Shown here: positions 1 through 11,664 of the stretch, piece by piece
Numbering within the stretch: the first letter of the stretch is position 1
Layout of the letters: each line of letters opens with the position of its first letter
Made by a program: the position numbers and the translations under genes
Notes under the pieces: model-generated
The model's database searches: none
Seen by the model: only the letters and a program-made list of their open reading frames with translations
Told to the model about the DNA's origin: nothing
Origin: Cryptomeria japonica
Lineage: Eukaryota > Streptophyta > Pinopsida > Cupressales > Cupressaceae
NCBI RefSeq assembly: GCF_030272615.1
Contig: NC_081410.1
Span: forward strand, 254,991,533 to 255,055,532
Direction: 5' to 3'
Length of the DNA stretch: 64,000 nt

Positions 1-757
1 GAACGGTCATGGAGAAAGCTTTCCAGAATCAATTAGATTGTTTTATGCTTGGACCACCAAATCAAATGCATCGGGGAGAGTATTACCTCTGAGAGATTGT
101 ATCATCACAGATATATCTGAATTGAATGATTTTAGATTAAAAAAATGCCATATCTGTAGGTGGACGAGCAAAAAATGGTATTCTTTTCCAGGTCCTCTGA
201 AATCTCATATTGAATTTCATCATTGCTTCTTGAGGGGCTCTTTTTATGGTAATCAATTGTTGCATTAGGGATGACCTATCAGCCTTGTCAAAAAATATTT
301 CAAAGAAGCGGTCACCCAGTTGGTCCCAATCGGCTATAGAATTTGGGCTGAGAGATTTGTACCAATCTAAAGCTTTCCCTTTAAATCAAGCCACAAGCAA
401 TCTTAGAGCTATATTTTTCTTTGTAATGTTATGGACAGTGAAGACATCTGCCACATCTTGTAGGTGTTCCCTAGGAATCTTGGGGCATTCTTTGGTGAAT
501 TTAGGGACAACTTTTAGCACATAAGTGGGAATCGACCCCCATACTACAGGTGGAATAGGACGAATGAGAGGGCTCCTGCTATTCCAAGTCATGAAGTTTC
601 TAGGAGGAATCTGAGCTATTATTATGGGAACAACCGTAGGGAAAATAGGTGGATTCTGGGAAGAAGTGGTTGTGGGCGAATGGACGCTTACCAGGGATGG
701 GAGAAGCAAACTAGGATTTAAATCTTTTTGGCTCTTGGCAACAGGTCTACGACTCAT
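1..757 (-). pseudogene. Ty3/gypsy-type gag fragment, broken
   Basis: Capsid-type gag of a Ty3/gypsy LTR retrotransposon, which packages element RNA. Read on the minus strand from an ATG near 755 there is a Pro/Ser-rich N-terminus and then the gag core: the hallmark ALDWYKSLSP, followed by WDQLGDRFFEIFF and a segment beginning MMKFNMRFQRTW (about 150-400). This layout fits the Retrotran_gag family. The frame is broken by an in-frame TGA at 388-386 and by a shift in the A-run around 133-140, after which another frame resumes with gag-like sequence and ends at the window edge. No zinc knuckle or pol is present because the element leaves the window to the left. Family assignment is by motif recognition. 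It cannot be functional. Confidence 0.75.
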
Positions 758-2900
758 AAAATTGCTTAGGCTTGTTCAAAATTATGGTCCCACCGAGTGT
801 GCTAGAAAAAGAACTGTTGACTCTTAATTTTGCCTGAAACGCTAACAACCTTATGGGAAATTCAATGATGGGGGACCTTTTTTATGAAACTCACTGAATG
901 ACCTTTGGGTTTGAGAAGCCAAATCTTCATAAAATTGGGGGAGAAAAGGGGAAGAAGAAAACTTAAAACAAACAATCTACACTACTTAGGTGAAGCGCCA
1001 AATTTTTTTGGAAAAGCATTAACAACATATAAAACCCAGATACATGCGGCTTTAAAGCTCATTCAACAATCTACTTGCTTAGAATCATTTGAGAGAGTAA
1101 TTCAACAAAACTCATTCAACATAAAATGGCATTTAGCATTCATCCAACATATAACAAGTCTTAAAATATAGTTTAATTTGTGGAGTCTCACAACATATAT
1201 CATAGAAGTTATCGAATTCGAAAACAACACAAAAGGCAGTCTATTAAGCTTCAAATAAAACAATCACAAAGGCCATAGGCACAATCTAACATGTCTATCA
1301 TTCACCAAATTTAATTAACATAAAGGCATCTTCAATGAGACAAAGTCTAAAAATCTCTCTAAAGTTTGAACCCCCTAAAAGCAGGAAAAAGAAAGCATAT
1401 ATAGAGCCCCCGACTCTCAACCAATAATACACAACATCAACAACATCCTAACAACTGCTTCTAACAAGAAAATCCCAATGTGGCACTCTACGAGACACTA
1501 CCTAGCAAAACGACCTTCGAAGTTGCTATCCCACCGCATCATGGTGACCCCTGCACCTGCCCAACAAAAAAATCATGATGCAAACCACATTTTGGTTCAC
1601 AAATCACCATGCAAAACATGTGGCGACTCGGGGGAGACCTGAAGTTGAGCACGAAAAGAGAACCGGATTGTACAATGTAGGGACACCAAGTGTTACCACC
1701 TTTACACAATGGATGGTGGGGCTGAGAAGCATACATCGAGAAAAATTTCTTAAGCCACATGCCAGCTCCGCGTTCTCTCAACTTTGAGTGAGAAAAGCAA
1801 GCTACTCAGGACAACGCTGAGACACCACTTGGCATGCATGCTGATGAATGGAAGAATGGGCCGAAAATAAAAAGAATATGCCACCACTTGACCAAAATGC
1901 TGCCTATGAGAAATCTCGAAATAATATTAACACATTGCATTGTTTACACCAATCTTTTGTGCTTAGTAGAGACCTATCAATATCCTCATTTTAGGAATCT
2001 ACAATAACTTTTTCATTCACAAAGTATTTTAGTCCTAGAAATGCCCTAAATGTGTGAAGAGGTTCTTTCATTTCCACTACTTTGAAGTATGTTATTTGTG
2101 TCAGATATTAGACATTAACTTCCAAATTATTTCATGTCCCCATTGTTTGCATTTGAAAGCCATATAGAGACTAATAGTGAATGAGGGTTTCACGAATTTA
2201 CCTGTCTTCCTACTCACTCCCAAGTAGTTGCTTGTATGATGTTTATGTATGTACCTAAATCCACCATGACATGTTTGATCTTATGATTTTAAAAATGTAT
2301 TGTTCTTTATATTGGCCCATTATTGTAGTCTTGGTCTTGAGCTATTCTATGAACTTGTGGTTTCTCCAGACTTTTCTTATTCCAATACTTGTCTAATTAC
2401 TTTAATTTTACTATCATGTCTTTTTATTGTTCTAGGGAGATTAATTCCTTCAGCATGTGTACCCCCTCTTTTATTAAAAATGTTAACTCCTCATTCTATT
2501 GTTGTATCATGGTTTGCTTAGCCATCTGAACCACCTTATCATCTTGTTGCTTGGTAGTATATAAGTAATCATAATAATATTTCCTCATTCCTCATTCTTC
2601 ACTCATTTTTTTTCTTATTCTTGTTGGTATCAATCCCTTGGCAGGTGATAACTGCAACTTTATATTTTTGATGAGTTGGTTTTTTATTTTTTTAGGTTTT
2701 TATCTCTTGTTGATAATTCTCTCTTAAATATTCCCCATTAGATGGTTTTTTATGGTTATATGTCAGCTTTCTAAAACCCTCTAGTTCCTTGCTAAGGGAG
2801 TCTCATAATCACCCTTTCTCCTATATTAGGCCCTTGAAGTTCATTACTCCTAGATTATGGTGGGGAATATTGAAAATATTATTGTGCATTTTCATAGTTA
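758..2900. other. No gene recognised; repeat-derived intergenic DNA
   Basis: I see no convincing coding frame on either strand. On the plus strand near 1,618 the string TGGCGACTCGGGGGAGA resembles the primer-binding region of plant Ty3/gypsy elements. It is preceded by ...CAAAACATG, so an LTR end near 1,617 is possible, but I found no partner LTR. Confidence 0.3.
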
Positions 2901-2929
2901 TATAGATCATGGTTTTCACTAGCATGAAA

Positions 2930-3065
2930 TGTACATTTATTCTTGTTTTCAAACCAGCACCCTATGACATAATAGCTAGTCTTACCATATTTGTAGCAAT
3001 TAGCATCATATCTCCTATGGTTGCCCCTTTCATACCCTTTAACTCCTTTGTAGTTAAAATGTGTC
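2930..3065 (-). pseudogene. Degenerate retroelement gag zinc-knuckle remnant
   Basis: Minus-strand translation gives a basic stretch followed by NCYKYGKTSYYVIGCW. This aligns by eye with the CX2CX4HX4C nucleic-acid-binding knuckle of copia/gypsy gag, with the second Cys and the His both replaced by Tyr. The sequences on both sides (about 2.2-3.6 kb) carry more gag-like Lys/Glu-rich fragments in several frames, with many stops, so only the knuckle is supported. Confidence 0.4.
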
Positions 3066-3605
3066 TTGTCCTCCTAATAGTTTAATGGATGGGTATTTTG
3101 TAACACATAATTTCTATTATTTATTAAGAGAGGTTGTTTATGCCTCTACATCTTTCATGTATAGGGTTCACTTTGCAAGTCCCTTGACATAGGTTGCCTA
3201 TGTCTCTATCACATCCTTTATGTAATAGGCATTTGGGGTCCAAATTATCTTTTGCATTTATGATCTAGAAGGATTGAGATGCACAATGTTTTTCTCATGG
3301 ATTTCACATTATCTACATACTCCATAGTATATTGAGTTCAACTTTGGCAATACTTTGATCATTGTTGCCTTGTTCTCCCCATGTAGGTTCACCGTTATCC
3401 ATTCCTTAGATTTCCCTTTCTTGAATAGTAGGCTCACCAAAGATTTTTTTTAGTCTTATTTGTATCCTCTCTAGTCATAACATCTTGGTATAAAGTTAGT
3501 TGCCCCACTACCAACTGTAAATTTTCTATGGATTCCCTTTCTTCTTCTTTACCTTCCTTTCTTCGAGGTTGCACTTGAATGTAGATGATGACCCTATTGT
3601 ACACA

Positions 3606-3770
3606 CCTAAAATTGTCCTAGCCTAATTAAATAAATATTTTATTTATTTAATTATTTTGTCCTAAGCCTTCTATTAATTAAATATATTTTTATTTATTTA
3701 ATAAATTCACTTATCCTCTTCTAGCGTTTCACTATATAAATAAATATTTTTATTTATTTAAATTATCCTT
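3606..3770. repeat. AT-rich palindromic blocks
   Basis: Three blocks of the form AATAAATATTTTTATTTATTTA, each nearly self-complementary, are spaced 55-65 bp apart and separated by pyrimidine-rich linkers. The same style of sequence recurs at about 13.19-13.47 kb and 20.34-20.62 kb in repeat H, which suggests a shared LTR-like sequence class. Confidence 0.5.
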
Positions 3771-4150
3771 TCCTAGGGAATATTTTGAGGATATTCTTGA
3801 ATGACGTGTGAAGGAGGGTTATTTTGTGAGCTAGGGCTTGTGCCCTAGCTATGAATGGGACATTTTTTTTTGTGTGTGGTTCGCTCTTTGTGGTGTGTTG
3901 GTGCTGATTTCTCTTTCTTTTCGCTTGCTATTCGGGTCTATTACTACATGTGGGGGTTGTTTGGGGTGTGTTTTATTGTGTGGGGGTGGGGCGTGGCTAC
4001 CTAGGGGTTGGGAGTCATCCCACTTGATTTTGGTGTGGTGTTGTCCTTTCTTCTCGCTGTGGAGTATTTAATTGTAGAGTGTTTTGATATCAAATTCCCC
4101 TTGTTTTGCCCTTGCTTGGTAGGGGTCGGTTTTGTGCTCGAGGTTTGAGT

Positions 4151-5420
4151 ATGGAGGAGGGCAGAGTTTCTACGAAACCTTTGGTGTTTGGGACTGTGGG
4201 CTTTGATGAGCCAACTCTTTTGATGCATGCAAAATCTATTAGTGATTTGAACAAGATTTCACTTGAAATTGGATCTTCTTTGGGGAATGGGGCTCCTAAG
4301 ATTAAGAAAGTGAATGGTTATTTGCAACATAGCCAGGATTGCCTTGTGTTGGTTATTTAACTAGACATAGTTTTTGATAATGTTACATACCTGATAAATC
4401 ACACTCTTATTTGCAAGTTTATAAGTCTTCAACTTTCTTTGCCTATTCTGGAGGCTTGGGCAAGACGTGTATGGAACCTTGAAGTGGAGATGGAAATTAT
4501 GATGGTTGTGAACAACTACTTTATGGTGGTTTTTTTGTCCATGGCCGATAGAAATAAGGCCTTTGAAGGTGGCCCTTATTTTTATAATTAGGTGGGGCTC
4601 TTTATTAAACCATGGCATTTTGGGTTTAATTTGGTTGAGGAGTTACCCTCGAGAGTGCTTGTGTGTATTCAGCTTTTGTAGCTTCCATTATAATTCTGGC
4701 GAAGAGATATTCTTCATTCAATTGCTCTGCTCTTGGGAAAGCCCGTAGGTTATGAAACTCAAAACTTAGGTTAGAAAGGTCATTTCTTATGACCACATAT
4801 GTGTGGAGATTGATTTAAATAATCCATTGCTAGATTATGTGGATATTTTTATTGGATCCTCTTATTGGATTCAATAGCTTGATTATGAGACACTTCCATT
4901 TAGGTGTTGTATTTGCCATGAGTATGGTCATTTACAAAGGAAATACCCTCATTTCTATCCAACAATGGCTGAAAATAGTAGCCCTTTAGGCTTTGAGCTA
5001 GTTTCTAAAATTGATAATGGGGAGGAACTTGTGACTAGGGGAGGTACAAATAACGAGAGTTTTGTTTCAGTCAGACCCTAAAATAAGGGAAGACGTCAAA
5101 AGAGAACCTTCAAGGATAGGAAAAATGATGAGAATTTTAACAAGTTTGATGCTTTGGAAGATGACTCACGATGAGGAAATTTTGATTGAGATGTCTTCTA
5201 ATGTTGGGCCTTTAGTTATTGTGTCGTCAAGAGAGGATGGCATTGGTAATATAAGTTTAGCATTGGTAAATTTACAGCATGGGCAGATGGATACAAACAT
5301 TCCCTCTCAAGATTTTGAAGGCCCTGTTCCAATGGTTCCTCTCTTAGGAAAAGAGGATGGAGTTGTTGTCACTCCTATTGTGCCTTCAGTTAAGGATATG
5401 TTGGATCAAGGTTAAAGCAG
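4151..5420 (+). pseudogene. LINE ORF1 (DUF4283-like plus CCHC knuckle), broken
   Basis: ORF1 of plant L1-type elements encodes an RNA-binding protein. The first ATG with coding character (4,151, MEEGRVSTKPL) opens a frame that ends at 4,360. In-frame coding continues past that stop with LPILEAWARRVWNLE and then NRKAFEGGPYFY-like sequence up to about 4,660, which is typical of DUF4283 proteins. Further on, after frame changes, a zinc knuckle CCICHEYGHLQRKY lies at about 4,904-4,945. Its final Cys is Tyr, so it is damaged. A further acidic stretch at 5,062-5,415 is the C-terminal tail. Several stops and shifts make it non-functional. Confidence 0.6.
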
Positions 5421-5589
5421 TGGGTCTTCTCAGGCTTTGGGTTTACATCAAAAAAGCTCTTAAGAAGGCTATGTTTAAGAAGATGTCGAAGGTGGGCTGT
5501 AAGATAGATTAGGTGAAGGTAAAGTTAATTGGTGAGAATTTGGTGGAATCTGGGTCAATTAAGACCATTGATTCCCATTTTTCCCATTC

Positions 5590-5772
5590 TAATAAATTAT
5601 TTTTCTATTATGGAACATGAGGGGTATAAGTAACATCCCTAGACAAAAGGCTATTTGAGTTTTGATCGATTCTCATTTTCCTGACATTGTTTTTGTTCAA
5701 GAAACCGTTACCAAATTTTTATCACACCTAAATTTGGTGACCTATTACAGGTCTTATGCATTGCAAATAAAA
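5590..5772 (+). pseudogene. LINE ORF2 endonuclease N-terminus, truncated
   Basis: Translation at 5,605 onward gives LLWNMRGISN, then DSHFPDIVFVQET. These are the start motifs of the APE-type endonuclease of plant LINE ORF2 (WN-RG- and the metal-binding QET). One TGA interrupts it after RQKAI. The sequence becomes unrelated after about 5,772, before the remaining catalytic motifs. Confidence 0.6.
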
Positions 5773-5775
5773 GGT

Positions 5776-7958
5776 ACACATTTTTTTTCAAGCTTTCTAT
5801 CTTTAAAAATAAACATGTATGTCATACACGTATCTTATTTCAAATGTGCAATTGTTTGAATCAAAAGAGATATACATGAATAAAACATTTGCATGTAACA
5901 CATTTTTATTTATAAAGATCAAACTGTACATGAAATACCACACAAGCAGTGGGAATAGTTGAAACCATAGACACATATTTTCATAGAAGCATGAAAATAA
6001 AATATATAATATAAAAAATGAGTGGGGGAATAAGGTAACCTATCATTGCCTATAATGACGAGTCTAAAGTTGATAAAGTTGCTGATGTCACAGATGCTCA
6101 TCCACTTCACTTTCTTCTGCTCTCAGTTCATCAATACCTGCATGAGATTTAGAAAAATGATCTTAGAGAAATGAGGATTATCATATTCTCACACTCAAAC
6201 CCATCAGCAATATAGTTCATCTGCATAAGAATATCAAAACACATGCCTATAGTAATCAACATATTAGAATAAAGAATAAAGATCAATGCAGATAAGATGC
6301 CATGAGATATCAGTGAGAACCATGTTTTATCTAACTTGTTTGTTTCATGTGCAGATACAGGTTTTCATTTCAGAAATATCATGTATGTGGGTTAAAATTG
6401 GCTCTCGAAGGGCTTGAATTCAACATACTAGTCATCACTCACAAGGTGAAACTAACCAACTACCAGACATGGGGTACAATCACATCCACAGTCCCATATA
6501 CTATCACTCAATGACAGTATAAACTACCATCCAATGGTGGCATATACAACAATAAAAATCGTTGTATTCAATGAAAAACATCTAACTAGAGCCATCATAT
6601 AAATAAAAGCAGTATTCATGAGCAACAATTGTCAGTGGTGATAGTGGTTTAGAGGGTAATTAAGAGAGATAAAGTCCTATCCATCATCATTTCATGGAGA
6701 ATGTAGTAAAAAAGAAGAGTATTTGACAGTCATAAGTGTGTAATTCTTAGCATATAACAGTAAAAAAAAAATCATGATAGAGATTAGTTTCCGAAAATGC
6801 AATCTTAAAAAGCGTCAAAACAAAGACAGTAAGGGGAAATTTGCGTTAAGTTATACTCATCCCTAACACTCTCACAGTTTCAACAATGACTATATATAAT
6901 CATCAAAGAGCAACAATGTTTTTGACAACAACCCTTACAAAGAATAATGCATTGAAAAAAGACAATCAAGGAGCCTTAAGGATACAATCATCATTTGACT
7001 GTCAGAATAGGAAGAATATAAAAGCACATCATACAGTATTAAATCAACATCAAATAAATGGAATCAAGAGGGCAGTATATTACAATCTCTGATAGTGATA
7101 CTGAGGGACTCAGGTCAAACAATTTCATAGCAACCAATAAAGAAAGGTACATGATAGTGAATGCAATTATAAAAACATTATCAGAACACAATGACAGTCA
7201 TTAAAAAAGGCCAATGTATAAACCAACACAAGCTACAATAATACATGTGTAAAGGAGAAATTGCATATCAACTAAAAAAAAAGAGATTCAATAATTATTA
7301 GCTTTGATAATAAGAGCACCCGAGCCTTGATCAACAATCAAAGGCAAACATAACAATCCTCTCTTAAGAGGTGACAATTTAGCTAACAAACAGTGCATAA
7401 GGAGACAAGAGTAATAGTTATACTATAGTAGTCATATGCAATAAGAGAGCCATTAACATATTGAAAGCATCTTTGAGAGACGAATAATAGAACAATGACT
7501 ATATAGAAAACCTTACAAAGTTTAAGCTCAGTCATGATATCGTAATGGAACTTGATCACAGTGGGTAAATAAATCCCAGTACAAGTAATATTAGATAGCT
7601 ACAGTTATGAGATTTGAAGGTACACACACAATGATATTATTTATAGCCAATGCCAAAGTGTACTCCATAATTAAAGGTATAGTCACTATACATTGATAGA
7701 GCAGCTTCTCAGTGGTTTAGGGACAATTTGAAAACATCACAGTGTCAACAATGCAAATCAAAACAACCTTATAAGAAAATTTGAGGAAGCCATCAACCAA
7801 CATGGCACCAAGAAAGATAACATCCATAAGAGAACACACAAAGCTATTGACAGCTATATAAGCTATCAATACAAGAAAGACAGTTAAAGAAAAGTTTCAG
7901 ATAGTGAGCAGCATTCATATGACTACAAATCATTGCCCAAGAAATTCACACTTCAAAA
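5776..7958. repeat. A-rich non-coding repeat H, left part
   Basis: There is no coding frame. The plus strand is strongly A-rich and the hexamer AGTCAT and close variants recur every few tens of bases. The same composition and vocabulary continue at 9,413-10,510 and at 18,819-20,330, so this is one repeat unit opened by later insertions. Its identity (LTR or internal part of a large non-coding element) is not settled. Confidence 0.45.
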
Positions 7959-9412
7959 TGATGCAGGGGCATCTTCATAACAAGATGATCTTAAGGAGGA
8001 ATAAAGGAGTGTCATGTTTTTATTTCATGTTTTGTGTCTTTTATTTTACTTGGTTTCTTTGTAATAAAACCTACCACACCATGTAGGCCAATACCTTAGA
8101 TTGGTGAGTTATAAACCACATTAGGTATATGGCATTGGGGTCTTTTAGGCCTTAGAGGCATTTTAAGATGTTTTAAAGTGGTTTTAAGCATGTTAGAAGT
8201 TAAATCATGGCCAAGTACGTTTAGGAGTAAAGTTGTCAAAAAGTTGTAAAAAGTTGTCAAGCAACAATGACAACTTTTGGATTAGTTGGGCAACTTCCTC
8301 CAACTAACTCATATGGTTTGAAAATGGGTTGATAACTATTTTAGGAGGCATATAATGTCGAATTCATGCCTTGTAGAAGGTTGTTGTTGGCAGATGTAAC
8401 TTTCCATGCTTGAAAACCAATAAAATTTTGTGATTTTCCTGCTATAAAAGTTGTACCATATAGTACAGACATCATAGAAGCATAAAACTAGTGGGATTTT
8501 TTAGATAATTGAATTACCTTTCAAATGAGTCTAATCTGAGGTATTGATTCATTTTGGAGGTGGAGATATCTGCATTTTACTGGAAGTAACCCGGATTTGA
8601 CAGTTTTGCCTAGGTTTTGAAGGAAAAATGAAGTTTTCTTGTTGATACCTCATTGGTTTTGAATGGCCTTTGGGGTGAAGCAAGATAAGACAATGTAAAT
8701 TAATATTTTCATGGCATTTTGCAGGAAAGAAGCAGGTAAAGGTGAGGGTTTGCTGCGTTAGGGTGGACATCTCTATATGGCCACCTAGTCTCATTGTGCA
8801 ACCGGTTCCATGAATGAAGTTAGAAGTGTAACCAGGGTCTAAAACCAGGTAATTTATGTTATTTCCATTCCCTCTACATGTTCCAAGTATTCATTTTTTG
8901 GGGCAGCACTTTTATAGCACACTTAGATCCCAGATCAGATTAAGCCCTTTGGATATGTTTTAGTAATCATTAAAAGGAGTCAAAATAAATCATTAGTTGC
9001 AGAGGTCCTGTGGAAGAATAAGGAGAAAACTTAAAAATTCAATCTGGCAGGGTTATTAGGCTTAGCAGGCCCAATTATAGCAGCAGTACAAACCTCTCAA
9101 GTTGATTAGTCCTAAGGGTTGGATAAGGTCTTTTGGGCATAGAAAACATTGAAAAAAAAATTTGGGAGTCATTTTTGTCTTGGAAAGTGTGTAAACCCTT
9201 GTTGGACCAGGTTGGCCTAGTGAGTCCTTTATAAGCCTTGGGAAACATTGAAGGGATTGAGTCTTGTTTTGGAACAACAACTTGAGAATGGAATGGAGCC
9301 TGTCTAAATCAGTTTTAAACACCCCATGAAGTCATTAAAAGGTTGATAGAGTCCTTGTGTAGAGGTTTGTGAAAAAGTGCTAATTTCCTACCTTGCCTGG
9401 GGCTCTGCATCA
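7959..9412 (+). mobile_element. Solo LTR (S1) inserted in repeat H
   Basis: The unit begins TGATGCAGGGGC and ends GCTCTGCATCA, giving an LTR-style terminal inverted repeat (TGATGCAG / CTGCATCA). Flanking 5-mers are CAAAA (7,954-7,958) and CAAAC (9,413-9,417), a 4/5 match expected of an old target duplication. A TATA box (TATAAAA at 8,443) supports the plus orientation. No PBS, internal region or partner LTR adjoins, so it is probably a recombined solo LTR. Repeat H continues on both sides. Confidence 0.6.
8250..8279 (+). repeat. Perfect 11-bp hairpin in S1
   Basis: AAAAGTTGTCA (8,250-8,260) pairs with TGACAACTTTT (8,269-8,279) across an 8-nt loop. It is preceded by two more copies of AAGTTGT. 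It lies about 165 bp upstream of the S1 TATA box, in what would be U3. Confidence 0.6.
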
Positions 9413-10510
9413 CAAACAACCAACTATAGTGCAGATCTGAAAAAATTGTAGACTAAAAGTAGGGTTACAACAATGCTAATAGTCATACACAAAAGCATAG
9501 CAGTCTCAAAAAATTAGAATACAATATGTTGTGATGAAGTAATCTTAACCAAAAAAAAGGATGCAATGAATGTGACTATTACATATGTCTTGGATTATAA
9601 ACTAAGAATGGTAATGACACAGTCATAACACATACATTATAATAAGATTAATTTAGACCTATTTATATGAGTAGAATAGTGAAGACAATGATCTTAGTCC
9701 ATGAGCAAAGAGCTTCATTAATCTTTCCTAGTTCCTTTGATGAGATATCATTAGTGAACATGTGAGTTTAGTATGTGAGATCATCAAAGAAATATCAACA
9801 TGCTATGAATAAAAATGCCAAATATTCAAGAATAAACATATTGGCCACAATACATAAGAACAGTTACAGGCATATAAGCTATTTATAGTGAAACAATGAC
9901 CTCAACCTGAAAGTTACAAGCCTCCAACATATTGTACCAAAGAAAGATAGTGATGTTTCACTATATTTGTAGCATATTAGTTCAAAGGAGTGATAAACAC
10001 AATCAAATATGACATACAACTCTGATTTCAAAAGCTTCATGGAGTCACCAATGTAACTGTCACAATGGACAAACTTTGAGGATTCATAATCTGAATCCCT
10101 TCAAGATTTCAGTCTAAAGCATATGATCAAATCATCGAATAATAGTAGTATGATGAGATTCAGAGGTTAAAATACAACTCTCATAACATAGTAAGTGACT
10201 TATAACAACATTCAAAGATTCTAGGATTGTTGTAAGCCCAATAATAAGACAATCATCATGATGCCAAAGATCAAAGCCTCAAGGATCCATTTTCAAGAAA
10301 GCTACCCTCAATATTTACCAATCAAAGGCCTTATAAACAGTAAAAAGGTTGAAACCATGATTATAACAATATAATCTCAAGAAAAAGAAATTTTTTACAA
10401 TATCAAAGGCAGTCAAAGATGCATAGATCAACTTTAGTACAAGAAAGACAAAGTATCTATTCTTGGAGTTTCCCAAAGCACAAAAGAAGCCACAACATAA
10501 AAAACACCTT
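9413..10510. repeat. Repeat H, middle part
   Basis: A-rich non-coding sequence with the same AGTCAT-rich character as 5,776-7,958. It continues H after the S1 insertion and ends at the TAGAG target duplication of element A. Confidence 0.45.
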
Positions 10511-10515
10511 TAGAG
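10511..10515. repeat. Target site duplication TAGAG of element A, left copy
   Basis: TAGAG directly precedes the LTR start TGATGAATA. The same pentamer directly follows the LTR end (...TGCCAACA) at 11,660-11,664 and again at 18,814-18,818, followed in both places by TAGATAAGCACAAATACC. Confidence 0.85.
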
Positions 10516-11659
10516 TGATGAATAATAAGAGGGGGAGGGGGTGAATTAGTATATCAATAAATACTAAACTCAAACTCTTAAATAATTTAGAAGATAACTG
10601 GTACAATAGATTCAGTAATAAATCGGTTAAGATAAATGCAAATCAAATAGCAAACAAAGCATTCACCCACAAGAGAACAATCACCATAACACAAGATATT
10701 TGACGTGGAAACCCAAATGGGAAAAACCACGGTGAGCAGAAACTCACAAGTAACTATCTGCAAAATAGAAACCAGACCAGTTAAGGTCATACAATGTTCT
10801 TCACCAGAATAGATCCTGTTAGGAATCTAGATCTTTGTTAGGAGATAAGTCCTGTTAAAGACTACCTTGTTAGAGGATTTCAAATCCATAGTTGTGAACC
10901 ACCTTGTTAGAGGATTTACAAAGGATTTGCTGGGCCTACCCGGTTAAGGGTTTCAGACTTGTCGAAGATGTGAGTAATCAACAAGTGAGTAATCTAGATA
11001 CTAGCATAGTATCCTTGGTTAGATCCTTGATAGCTCATTGTTAATGCATTTCAGCATTACTTCAGTCTTAAAAATCTCCACACTCTAGCTCTTCACACAG
11101 ACCTAATATTCTCTACAAAGAACACACATAACCTTCTCATACATCATACATCTCTCATCCATACAAACCCTAGACATGATGTCCTTATAAAGGAAACTGA
11201 TTTCATGTCGGTCCAATATGATTAAACTACAATTTCCTAGGTTCAGTGCATCTAGACACATTTGGTAACATGACACAAAATCACCACCAAAGTGTCGGTG
11301 GATGATAACTCATCACAGAAATACTGGTTGGTAACTCATCACAGAGTAATACTGGTTCATACAATATACCGATTACCGGTTGTCAAAAATGAAGACTAGA
11401 AAATGTTAACTACTGCTTTGTTCCTTTGAACCGCTTCAGATCCTTGAACCGCTGGAGATCCTTCATACCCCTTGGGTTCTCCATACCGCTTGAGGTCTTG
11501 AGTCAATTTGTGACCAATAAACATCTTCTGCAAAACACTGCTAGTCTAAAGACTATAATATGTAATACCGGTTGGAACAATTACCGGTAGAGCATAACTC
11601 ATACATCAAGAAAGTGTGTATCCATCAATGACAATTAAAACTTCATCAAAATGCCAACA
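10516..11659 (-). mobile_element. Element A: solo LTR
   Basis: A 1,144-bp LTR, minus orientation, running from TGATGAATA to TGCCAACA (element sense TGTTGGCA...TTCATCA). TAGAG lies on both sides, with H on the left and the H continuation on the right. No PBS or internal sequence adjoins it, so by itself it is a solo LTR. It matches 17,675-18,813 along its length, with roughly one difference per 12-15 bp over the stretch I compared. It carries the GGAAACCCAAATGGG block common to all copia LTRs in the window. Confidence 0.8.
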
Positions 11660-11664
11660 TAGAG

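Larger units (their letters stand above)
3780..5775 (+). mobile_element. Truncated L1-type LINE (non-LTR retrotransposon)
   Basis: A GT-rich leader (3,780-4,100) with a perfect 9-bp hairpin at 3,829-3,850 is followed by a decayed ORF1 with a zinc knuckle and by the first ~60 codons of an endonuclease-type ORF2. The element stops near 5,775, where A-rich repeat H begins. Reverse transcriptase, the 3' UTR and the poly(A) tail are therefore absent. The layout fits plant L1-clade LINEs. Loss of the 3' end rather than the 5' end is not the usual LINE 5' truncation and points to interruption by H. Confidence 0.65.

Noticed and set aside
1575-1787. Short frames on both strands around 1.5-1.8 kb as genes
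   Set aside because: No motif, overlapping opposite frames, and position next to a decayed retroelement.
3829-3850. Hairpin AGCTAGGGC/GCCCTAGCT as a terminator or regulatory RNA
   Set aside because: Isolated 9-bp stem in a LINE leader in a eukaryotic context. Nothing else supports a function.
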